A DNA stretch of 64,000 nucleotides from the NCBI RefSeq assembly GCF_965363235.1, contig NC_134846.1:2547001-2611000 (forward strand). Direction: 5' to 3'. This DNA comes from Mytilus galloprovincialis. Lineage: Eukaryota > Mollusca > Bivalvia > Mytilida > Mytilidae. This document shows, piece after piece, positions 24,067 to 36,000 of this stretch. A program made the translations under genes and the position numbers. The notes beneath the pieces were generated by a model. The model was not told the origin of the DNA, did not search any database, and was given only the letters and a program-made list of their open reading frames with translations. The stretch's first letter is position 1; the number at the start of each line of letters is the position of its first letter.

Positions 24067-27000
24067 ATGTAAGAATTAATATTTCTAATCCATTAATATC
24101 GTAGCCATCCATCTACTTTACCTGCAGTTAAATGTCAACATCGATTGTTGAAACGTTCAATAATTAAAATTACCCTTTTTCGTTAGAATTTAAGAAAAAT
24201 TGGGAATGTTTTTTTTTCTAAGCATTGACCCCCCTTTTCTGTATCTGTTGTTAAAATAATTTCTCTTGTTTCCTGTTACATTTCGTGGTTGTAGTATGCA
24301 GTAACAGAACCAATTAGAAGTCCTATGCAAATATTTAATTGCGCAAACTCATTTTAATGCAATTAAAGGTTAAGACGTAGCAGCTAGCTATATTATTGAT
24401 AAATTGATTGAAAGAATGAATACACCTTATTGCTATTTGTCTGCCATTACTGGATATCACACAGGTTCCCGTAAAATTTTGACGTCGTAAAACAAAATAT
24501 CTGACGCCCCAATAAAGAAGTGATAGTTGTCTTCGTCAAAAGTTCAAGCAGCCGGGATTAGTGATAAGGTGTATACATGGTATAGTTTATACTTGTTGGT
24601 ATATCATGATGAATGAAAAGATCAATATTGATTAATATCAGTTCACTATTCTATACTGGTCCAACAACAGAGTTAACCAGGTCAGGAATAACCACCAATT
24701 GGTGGATTATACCTCAATTGACGTATAATCCACCAATTGACGTATAATGGTATAGACCAATTGGTGTATAATTCTTTGTTTTTCAAAAGAAATTATTCTA
24801 TCAAAATAGAGCATTGTTTTCTTTAAACCATATTATGGTATGAAAACTTGTCAAACATTCCTAGTTTAGTATAGTGACATAACATATTGCATTTAATCAA
24901 TAATTGTATTTGCAGTTTCTTCTATTGTTATCTTGTCAATTCTTGATTGGCAAATTTACCTGTAATCATCTGTCAATGGACATCATTACTGTTTGCAGTC
25001 ATGCGATCATGAGTACAACTCCACAGGTGAATGGAGCTCTTTGTTAATACTTGACTTTCATTATTAAAAGTCAATCATGGTCAATAGTACAAATGTTTCA
25101 ACAAAAGAATTGCTGTACACATGCATTCTCAAGAGATGCAGCAGGCTTTGACAAAACTGAAACTTTCAGAGGACTAAATTAGGGTCATAAAATAGGTTGC
25201 AAGTTGCAAAATCATGCTCCTATCGCACACTAGCATTTTATTACGTCAATTGAGGTATAATCCACCAATTGGTGGTTATTCCTGACCTGTTAACATCTTT
25301 TGATTTTTGTTGTCATTAGATATAGAAATGAAGAATCCATATATACAAAATGTACATTTTGTACCACTATTTACAAATGAGACCATTCTCCACCAGAGCC
25401 CAAATGACAAGACATTTACAGTCTTCATGCTTAACTTTTGAGTCCACAAGCCAGAAGCCCAATTTTTGGAAAATTTTAGTAGGATTCTGTTGGCTTGTAG
25501 AGGAGAATCTTACAAGTCGGCTTGTAGAGGAGAGTCTGAAAGCAATTTTACATGCCAATGCCGTAGGACTTACGGTTAAGCGTGAAGACTGCATTTAACA
25601 ACTTTAAGGGTATACAATACAGTTTTGGTCCTGTATTTACATTTTGATAAAAATTTCCATATAAACTATTTTTACCTGATTAAATAAAATATGTAATAAA
25701 AAATATGCCTTCAGGTGCTACTTTTTGAGTTAAATGAGGTCAAAATTTTGTATATTTGCTCAAAATTCGGATTTGTGGCCGTATTTTCCTTTTTGAAAGA
25801 AAGACATAACTTTTTTGTTTTAAAAGATCACAAATTGTTTTTTGTTAAATAATTTGTAATTTCTGTATTTTATAAGTATCCTAAAAATTTATTCATTTTT
25901 AATTCAGAAATAATTGTAGAAAAAACATCATTTTTTGCTGTTTATTTATCAAATTTAAAAAAATTGCACTATTTACGTTTTCATGAAAATTGGCAAAAAT
26001 AATCTTGCGTAATCAAACCAAATGGCATTTTGAAAAAGAGGGGTTCATGAACTCGTTTTCAAGTGAAATAAGTTTGAATGATAAAATCAGTCGAAAACTG
26101 AATCTTTCCCGATAAGTCATACACTGCATTCCTTAAATGCAATATTTGATAGAAAGTTTAATAGTCAACCCTTTTCCAAAGAAATTTTGATCCCCTAAAG
26201 GTTACTCAACATACTTCATTAGGCCAAATAAAAATATATGTGTGGTTCCACGGGTCGACGTAACCGCTGGCCGTGGCTAGTAAATTTACTGTCGGGCCAG
26301 TCAAACTTAACAAAGAATATTCTTGGGCCAGCAACTTTCATTTTCTACCACGCGGAAGATTGCACATACTTCCGTGTTATTGAAATCACCTGGTAATAAT
26401 AGCCGGCCAATCAAATTACTCGGTAAAAATCAACAATTCCGAGGTTCCTCGGAAACGTGCGAGATTCGTTATTCTGGATTTGTCGAGTGAAAAATGGCAG
26501 CCCCAGTTAAATTAAATAAATTGATGATATGGAACGTTTCCTAAAGAACTACCCCCAAAAAAAAGAAAGCTGAAACCGATAGCAACCAAAAAGGAAAAGA
26601 ATATGAAAAATCAAAAAGAAAAAGGTAGTAAATTCTCAGTATAAAAATGGCATGTTTTAAGACAATATTTCTCTCCAAATTTTGCATCAAAAGCTCGGTA
26701 TCAGGTCTGTTCGCGCCCAAAACACTTTCGCACGTTCGCACCCAAGGTCCATTCGCACTCTACACGTTCGCACCCAATTTAAATTCACATTCCAGTAGAA
26801 TAATTGGAAAATTATGATTGTTGTTTAAAGTTGCTTTGGTGTAAATACTGAATGTATTTATAGCTTGGTTTGAGTAAAACTTTGAAGATTATTGTTTTTA
26901 ACAGCTTGGTCCCTTTGACCTGAAACAATAACACAATTAAATATAGCAATACACTATTATAATCAAAACATGTTAACATTTATTCAACACAGAAGAAGAA

Positions 27001-30000
27001 AATGTAGTCAGAATCTCCTTTCATTTTAAAACAAGTCAATGAAACAACATGGATTTTTCTAGCATTCCACAGAGTCCGGTTTTCGGACCCATTCCCAACG
27101 GCAAAAACCCTACATTTTTCCCAATTTTGGGAGTAAAATTCCCAAATGATCACAAAATTTATTTTCATCTTTATTATTCATGACAGAGATGTTTATTTTA
27201 TTCAACAGCTAGCTTTATGTCAAAAATCGTCAACAAGTAATGTGTAAATCCAAGTTGAAACATATTGAATAACAAACAACATTTGACAAACAATGGCTGC
27301 CATAAATAAACAGGAAGTGTGGGAAAATACTAAAAGCAGATCAAATCCGGAAACGGACAAGTATATAATTCCGGGTTTGTCAATCAAATACAGTTAATAA
27401 AAAATGAAAAGAACCAAACATGTGACATATCATAGCAACACTAAAATTGAAAAGTAAAAGATATATATAAAAGAAAATAGAAACAGGATATATTTTATAC
27501 AGAACTCAAAATATTTTAGTTCACAAATGTTGTCAAAATAAAAAAAAATAACAATCCTTTAAAAAGTTAGAACTCATTAGGGACGACATCAAAAGTTCAA
27601 TGAAGGATAAAAAACTTAATTCACATAGTTTTTTCACTGACCCAAACCCCCCCCCCCCCCCTCAATCACAATCACAAACCTCGACACATTTGCAATCCGT
27701 AATATTGCGCTAAAAAATTCCCAAAACTGGCCAGGGTCCTTTTTCCCAAAATACCCAGATAAACCCCTGAACAAAGTTATAGCAATACACTAATCAAAAC
27801 ATGATTAAGGGTTATTCAACACAAAATAAAACGTTGACAGAATCCCACTTTATTTAGAAAGGATTATTAATTTTTTTAACAATACACTATCCAAAACATG
27901 ATGAAGATTTGTTCAACACAAAAAAAATATATGCTGTCTCATTTGATTTTGAGACGATGACAACAATTATACTTATTAGAATACACTTGCCAAAAAGGTT
28001 ACAAAGTTATCAAACACAAAACCAATTAAGATTGGGCGCGAACATGTAGGGTGCGAAAGTGAAAGGGGGCAAACATGAGTGGGTGCGAACGGAATGGGCA
28101 CGAACAAACCCGGATTCCAAAAGCTCTCAGATTGCAGGATTTTGTGCCAATAATACTAAAATTATCATGGGGGGGCAAACCCTCCCAAACCTGCCCCCCC
28201 TACCGCATCGGACCGACATTTCTCAGGCCAGTAAGATTTTGAGTGGGCCAGTTGATCAAAAAATTTGGTACAACTTTTTTCTTAAGTCAACCCCTGGTTC
28301 CAGTAACCCTACTTTTTCACCTCAAAAATAGCCTACCCTAAAGATTTTATTGTCTTTTTTCATTAAGCACTGTTAAAGTCAGAACGTTGCTCCCATAGAC
28401 TCAATGTAAAAAAAAAACACATAAAATAAAAAAAAATCCCTACCTACCTAGGCCACAATTAAAAATATTTCAGTTTGCCCAAACCCGACCCATGTTGACT
28501 GGGTGTGGGTAGGTAGGTAGGCAAATTCTTTTTTTTTTTTTTTTTATCCGAATTTGCATGAAAATATTAAAAGATCTTAAAACAGTATATCTTTTTTTTT
28601 CTCTGTCAAACCTTTGTAGAGACAACCAAAAGCCATGAATTTAAAACCTCTATAAATAAATTAGTCTACTATATGATTTGTATCCTGATATGTTTATAAC
28701 CCTGACAATTGCTAACTGTGTGAAAGGGCTGTTGGATTTGTGAAGTGATTTTCAACAGTTCCATCAACACGATGTTTGTGTAAAAAAAATATCAGCTGAT
28801 TATGTAATGATTAAATTTGTTTGCAGTTTTTAAATCCTATTTCTATTAAAATAGATTAAATGTCCTAAAATATTTATATGAATTATTATCTACCATCCTT
28901 AGTTTGTGTCTTTTTTATGTTTTGAAAACAAATTTATATTTTACATTATCACACAGGTAAACTAATTTGGCTAAAAATAGACCAAAGCATGTTCTGTAGA
29001 ATCTCCAAACTAAAAACGAATTTGTTATAATTTTATTTTCTTTAAATAATCAAGTTTAAATTTTTGAAAATAATCATTATTGATAAAATTTAATTGCATA
29101 AAGTTAACGTTTTCAGAAGACTTTATTTTTAGGTCATGGTTCTAGAGGCTTCCTCACAAGTTGTATAAAAATCCAATATGGCGTCCATAACATGTTTTTA
29201 CTTTTGCACATGTGAAAAAATATTTCTGACAAAAGTCAGATTTCTCTTGTCAAAAGGGATTTATATTTATATTGCAATAAATTATTCAGAAGGATCTACA
29301 TTCAGTTAAGATTATATTTTTTCTGATTCTGTGAGCAATTATAGTTTTATCAAATTCTCCCAAACAGCAACGTGCTGACTGTCTAATGAGACTTGTAAAT
29401 TTGAACTATTTGAATAAAAGGGCATCTAATTTACATGATAAAGGAAGATTATAATTAAAGACAACAATTTATCAAGAAATAATTCCTTTTTATTCAGTAA
29501 AAACAAAATCTTCTTGCATGATTGTAAATTCGCAACTTCCGGATCCATTTCCTGTCAGAATAACTTTGAAAATATTCGATTGCACATGGTTTTGAACAAA
29601 TCTACCTGAATATTCTTATCAGATATTCGATAACACGATGAAATTAACATTGAGCATATAGGTAAGGGTTTGGTAGTACAAACAACTACAGCGTAAAAAA
29701 ACTGTGCCACTTCACATGTTTTACTTCTTTACGTTCGTTAAATCAGAAGATAAAAACAGAGAACATCGAATATCAATTAACTGCGTCTCTTATACGCTTT
29801 CTTTTAATCTTATTCACAGTTACTTTCAAACGCAAAGATGACAAATATTAAGTTTCGTACGATGACGGAGCGGACCCAAAATAAATCCGAAAAAAAAAAT
29901 TCTTCCAAAAAACGTCAAAAAAAGAATTTGAGTCGGCGGGTTTATTTTGGGTCGGTCGCGTTTGGGCAAACATACAATCTTTATTTTGGCCCTACCCTAA

Positions 30001-33000
30001 CCTTTTTTTTCAGATGTAACTGGAACCACACATACTTTTTTATTTGGCCTTATATTAGAATGCAGTGATTCAAGAAATTCACCTCTCTCTGATAACTTAA
30101 TATTGATAGTTTTACCTGTACCCAAACAGGTAATATTTTTAGCTCACCTGGCCCGAAGTGTCGTATTGGTAAATCTGAGTGTGTTTGCCAATCTGCAACA
30201 AATCATTTATCTTCATGTGGTAGTTTGTAATATTGAGATAAAGCATTAGCGGACTGGTTTACGATAACCAGTATTTCGTATGGAAACATTTTAAACATGT
30301 TAAATGAAACGATGTAGATTTTGATTTTTTTTTCTTCTGTTAGATACATGTATATATGGCAAATATGCTTTTTCCAGTACTATTACGCTTTTATATTTAT
30401 GATATTACAGGGTTAGAAGTGAGAGTAAAAGCAGAGAAAGAAAGAAAAGTGGATCAGAAAAAAACAAAGAAAAAAAGAAAAGGACAAAGTCAGCATCTAG
30501 TAGTGGTTCAGATTCAGACAGCAGCAGGTACTAGTAATAATAGTCTTTTATTCAAAAGCAATACAGCTTATAGCATTTACACATACAAATATAATAGCAT
30601 CATTGATTAAATTAATATACAACTACAAACAGTTTGTATCATTGAATCATTGGCAGAAAATGACAATAAAAAATGAAATATGAGCATTATATTAGGAATA
30701 ACTAATCTTGTCAGCTAAATAATGGTATTTACCTATTCTGTTAACATGGTTAAGCTCTGTTGTGTTATAAACAGAAAATAATTGTATAAATTTATAACAA
30801 GATATGTTTTTTTCCCAATAAAATGGTTCTATTTTTTTTTTTGGCCTTTTACTTAGCACTAGCAGACTTGACATGCTTAAAATTGTTTAATAGACATTCA
30901 TCTACATAGCTGTGGGAGGGGCATGTTTTTTTATTCCAAATTTATTCAAAATTTCTATATTTGTTGAAGACAGGGAAGTACAGAAAAAAAGATTGGTTCC
31001 ATTAAACATTAGGGGCACAAAGAAATGTATGTATATGATTTGTTTTTAAAACACTGTAATTTTAGGGAAAGAAATTACTTTAGCAATATTATCAATGATT
31101 ATAATAAGATGATACATGTATGTATCTTTATATTGAAACATGATTAGTAATAATTGAAACTGTCTTTTTCAGGTATGGTAATGTGGGTAAATCAATGTCT
31201 CAAGAGGCCAAGAGAGAAGTTATTTAGACAAGAGACTTAATGATGTGTAAGGCTGTCATGTTGAGTTGTCCTTGTAGGAGAAACATTGGCAGGAAAATTC
31301 ATTGAGATTTGTGAAAACAAAATGAAGACTGATCTAGTTGATTAACTTGAGAAAAGTTTTGCTAATTTAACAACTTACTCATTATGCCCCCTGCTGAAGT
31401 GGAGGGCTGGCCAGGGGGCGTTAAATTTTACCCTTGTTCAAACTTGCATACAACCTGCTTCCCAAGTTGGTTTCTATTCACTAACATTTGTTTGCCTCAA
31501 CCAAATGATATAAAACTTATACACAAAATTTTTATCTTTGATTACCTACAAAATGTACATGATGTATCAAAACACATGTATGCTGCCGATGTTCACAAAA
31601 CCATAAGTCTTAGGTATCAATATTTTTATTACTGGATTGTTAGTAAGGCTAAAAAAGCCTTCATTTAAAGACTGCAATGCTGTTTCATTAACAAATCTTG
31701 CCATTGAGTTGTAGCTACATGTATGAGCCACTTGAACCCTAACCCCGTAAGATAATTTGCTGCAAGATGTAAATGTAGGTCAAATATCTTTTTGAGAGAT
31801 GGCATGACTCATAATTAATTTAAACAAGCTATGTATGTGAACAGAATATCTGTACTCCGGAATCTGATGTTCAGTAGTTGTCGTTTGTTGATGTGGTTCA
31901 TACAATGTAAGTGTTTCTTGTTTTGTATATAGATTAGACCTTTAGTTTTCCCGTTTGAATGGACCCTTTACAGCTTGCTCTTCAGTGTGAGCCTAGGCTC
32001 TCTGTTGAAGACTGTACTCTGACCTATAACGGTTTACTTTGACAAATTGTGACTTGGATGGAGAGTTGCCTCATTGGCTCTCATACCACATCTTCTTATA
32101 TAGATCTATCAATAGCATTTGCATAATTTTGAAAGGATCTAAGAACTTTGATATTATAAGCCATTAATTAGCACCTGTTTTTGTCAAAAATATTATCTAA
32201 AATCACCTGATTTATTTCAACCAAAGTTAAACTAAATGATCCTTAGGGTATATAGTAAAGTGTTTATGTTTTAAGTTCCTGCCAATCTACCAACATGGCC
32301 ACCATGACTAAAAATAGATTGTATAGGTAAGATGCATCGATTGTCTTATAAAAGATACAGAAAACTACATTTAGCAAAATGTCATGACTACAGTATATGA
32401 ATTATATTTGAAGAAATGTGTCAAAAGAAAATTTTTGCTAGACTTGAGCATAGAGAAAGAGCATAAATTTACCTTAAAATGTATTTCATTATTTGATTGA
32501 TAATTGCAGTTCATCAGGAAGCTCAAAGGGAAGAGGTAGATCCAGATCCTCCTCGTCAGACAGTAGTTCTAGCAGTGGAAGTAGTAGTTCTGGGAGTAGT
32601 TCGTCCTCACGGTCCGGGAGTTCAAGCTCTAGTGGATCATCAGACAGTGACAGACCCACAAAGAAGACTAAAGAGGCAAAGCGAAAGGCATCAGAGTAGG
32701 TATTTTATACTGAGAGTTCTGTTTTATTTTGTAACTAATTGGTGAAATAGTTTTAAACATGTTCAATTTAGATTGGGATGTATTTTTCAGATGTTTTTAT
32801 ACGCCCGTCAAAATTTTGACGGGACGTATTATGGTATACAAGTGTCCTTCTGTCCGTCCGTCTGTCCGGCGTAAACATGTCGCACCGTAACTTGAGAACA
32901 ACTTATCCAAATTTCATGAAACTTGATATAGTTGTTTCTTATGATGGTCAAATGATCTGTATACTTTTTGGTGAAAATAAGATTTAAACTTTTTGAGTTA

Positions 33001-36000
33001 CGGCACTTTATAACTAAAACAGGGGTGTGTTTTTTTCACATGTTGCACTGTATCACAAAAACGCTTCTTGATTATGACTTAAAACTTTAAACACTTCTTA
33101 GTTATATTAATATCAATATCTGTATACTTTTTGGTGATGATTCAAAATTTCATTTTTGAGTTATTAGTATTTTGTAAAAAAGGGGGAGGGTTTATTTTAC
33201 ATGTTGTGCCGTATCTCAAAAACGATTTATGATTATTGCTTAAAACTTTACACACTTCTTTGTTCTATTAATCTAAAGATCTGTATACTTTTTGGTGATT
33301 ATTCAAAATTTTATTTTTGAGTTATTGAGTATTTTGTAAATCGGGAGGGTTTTTTACATGATGCGCCGTATCTCAAAAATAAGTTATGATTATTGCTTAA
33401 AACTTTACATACTTCTTTGATATATTAATCTAAAGATCTGTATACTTTTTGGTTTTGATTCAAAATTTAATTTTGGTAATATTTAGTTTTTGTAAAAAAA
33501 AACAGGGTGGGGGTTTCACATGTCCCGCCGTGTTTCTAAAACAATATATGGTTATTGCTTAAAACTTTCTCATAAACTATTTATGATAATTGCATAAGAC
33601 GTCGGGCATATCATGCGCTCATGGCGCAGCTGTTTATTAGATCATATTCAAGTTTTGATTTTGTTGATTCACATGAAGTATTTGCATAATATTACAACTT
33701 AAAAGTAAGCACCCAATTATGAAAATTTTAAGATAAGTCATTTAACAGTTGACTTACTTGTTTTAAAAAAAACTAGAAGGGAAAATCATTAATCACACGA
33801 TAATCAGTGTGTATTGAATTCCTGTGAACGTATATCTTTATCGTGTATTAAAAGAAAATGATGTAATTTTGAAAAAAACAAAAAGGTATATGTACATTGA
33901 TATTTTGTTATTTGTTTCATGATGAAGTCGGAATTCATTCATTGGTATTAATCATCATGATTATATTTCTTATAGATCTCCAAAAAGGAGGAAGAGAAGC
34001 CCAACACCTCGACCAACCAAAGTTCACATCGGACAGCTGACTAGAAATGTCAACAAAGAGCACATTCAGGAGATATTTACTGTCTATGGTACTCTGAAGA
34101 ATCTAGATGTTCCAGTAGAGAGAGTTCATCCAAACTTTATCAAAGGATATGCTTACATAGAATATGAAAAACCAGATGATGCAGAGAAAGCTATTAAATA
34201 CATGAATGGAGGTATTCTAATTTTCAGAGCTATTCCATTTATTAGATCTATGCATGAATTTATTTATTGATCTAATTTACATATGATTTTACAAATGTAT
34301 AAATTCTAGATTACACTATAAATTCTTCAAAAGTTTTATAAACATGAAATCCCTCAGTAAATGTGGGAATGTTCAGTCACATTTTAAAATTTCAACATTT
34401 TTGTTCAGTCTTTGAATTGATGGTATTCTACTTCCCTTGGGAACTAGTTGATGAAACATTTACTTTACTAAGTAATTTGCATTTATAATTGAAAGTATTC
34501 ATAGAAAAGCTTTATTTTCAGGTCAGATTGATGGACAGGAAGTGACAGCTGCTGCAGTACTGCCACCTAGAGTGGTGTCCAGACCTCGTCGCAGTCCTCC
34601 TCATAGACCGCCACCCAGGTGGGAGAATAGGGAAAATAGGAGAGGAGGAGGAGGAGGTTCCCCTCCCAGAGGATCATACAGAGATCGCAGGAGGTACACA
34701 AATATACTTAAGGCCTTTTTTTTTTAATTAGTTGGTTTACGGACAACTAGTGTCAAAGGTTAGGGTCGGAGGAGGTAAAAAAAATAAAAATAAAATAGCA
34801 ATCTTAGATTTTTTTTTTGTTCACGTATAACTGTTCTGAAAAATTTGAGTTGGAGGGAAAAAAAAAAAAAAATGCTGTTCATTCATGACATTACAGGGGT
34901 TGAGGAGGAGAAATAGTTTAGCTCTTATCTTGATATGCTTTGCATTTGATGGATGGATGGTCAATTGTTGTTTAATGTCTAGTGGCTAATCAGATGCATA
35001 ATTAGGATGAGAATATGATAATGAGAAATGAAATGCTAAACTGACACACTGAGCCAGAATTTAAATGTGGTAGCTCACAAGGTAACAGTTCCCCCAAAGA
35101 TATGTTACCTTACCCAAACACATTATTCTGACTCCTTTAATAATTGCAATTGCAGCGTGCTTGGCGAAGAAGCAGCAGATACCAATTTTTAAGTCTTTGA
35201 TTTGACCGGGTCAAGGTTCAAACCCAAGATCTCTCACTCTCCAGGTGAACACAATACCATCACATTTAAGGTGCACGTGGTCTTCACGTATGAATATATG
35301 TGCATGTTTGACCCAAAAATCTTTTGAGGACAATATACTTGACATAAACAAATTTCTTTGATTTATGAAATGTTTGATAATCAACTGTGTTCATGATCCT
35401 ATCATGCTGATGAAGAAATAGCAATGTACCAAAGTTTGACTAAAACACATATTTTGTTCAGCTTTGCACTTTTTTCTGGAGGTGCTCCTTCATTTACATC
35501 AACAAATATAATTTTTGCCCCAAAGGACGCAAGCACTTCTACGGGTGTACTGGTAGGGGTGTCTGCCCTAGTTTTGTTTGGTGGCGAAACTGTTTGTACC
35601 TTGACAATGGCAACATTTTCATCAGCCATATTGTCGAATATGGCATCGCCGATTGTTTGCTTAGGTTTGCATTTGATAAAAGTGCTCTCAGTACGTTGAC
35701 CATCAAAGTTAATATTCAACTGAAAGTAGATGAAGCCGTCAGACTCCATGGTCCTCCCTCGTTGGGTTTTTGAATTCGTCTGCGTCATTTCGAAGCTTTT
35801 CAAAATACGCCGTTCACTACAAACGCTTTATTGACACAGACAAAACGTTTTGGAACGCCTCGGATTTTTTTATTCACAGCACTCGAAAAATCGGGTCGGC
35901 GGAATAAAAAACAACACGAAATCAAAATTTTAATTTTATTTCACTTTTAAACAAAATCGGGTCGGCGGATCCGTAAACCAACTAATTAAAAAAAAAAGTC

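Larger units (their letters stand above)
26222..30049. mobile_element. PIF/Harbinger-like element carrying nested insertions
   Basis: Begins GGCCAAATAAAAATATATG and ends CATACTTTTTTATTTGGCC, with TTA duplicated at 26219-26221 and 30050-30052. Same family as 21656-21907. Its own sequence survives as 26222-26250, 28295-28450 and 29992-30049; the rest is two later insertions (26251-28294 and 28451-29991). In RNPS1 intron 1. Confidence 0.75.

Noticed and set aside
25600-26140. Possible MITE with TTTAAGG ends
   Set aside because: Inverted match of the ends is weak and I found no convincing target duplication.
32497-32745. 82-codon frame overlapping RNPS1 exon 3
   Set aside because: It is a shadow of the serine-rich exon in another frame.
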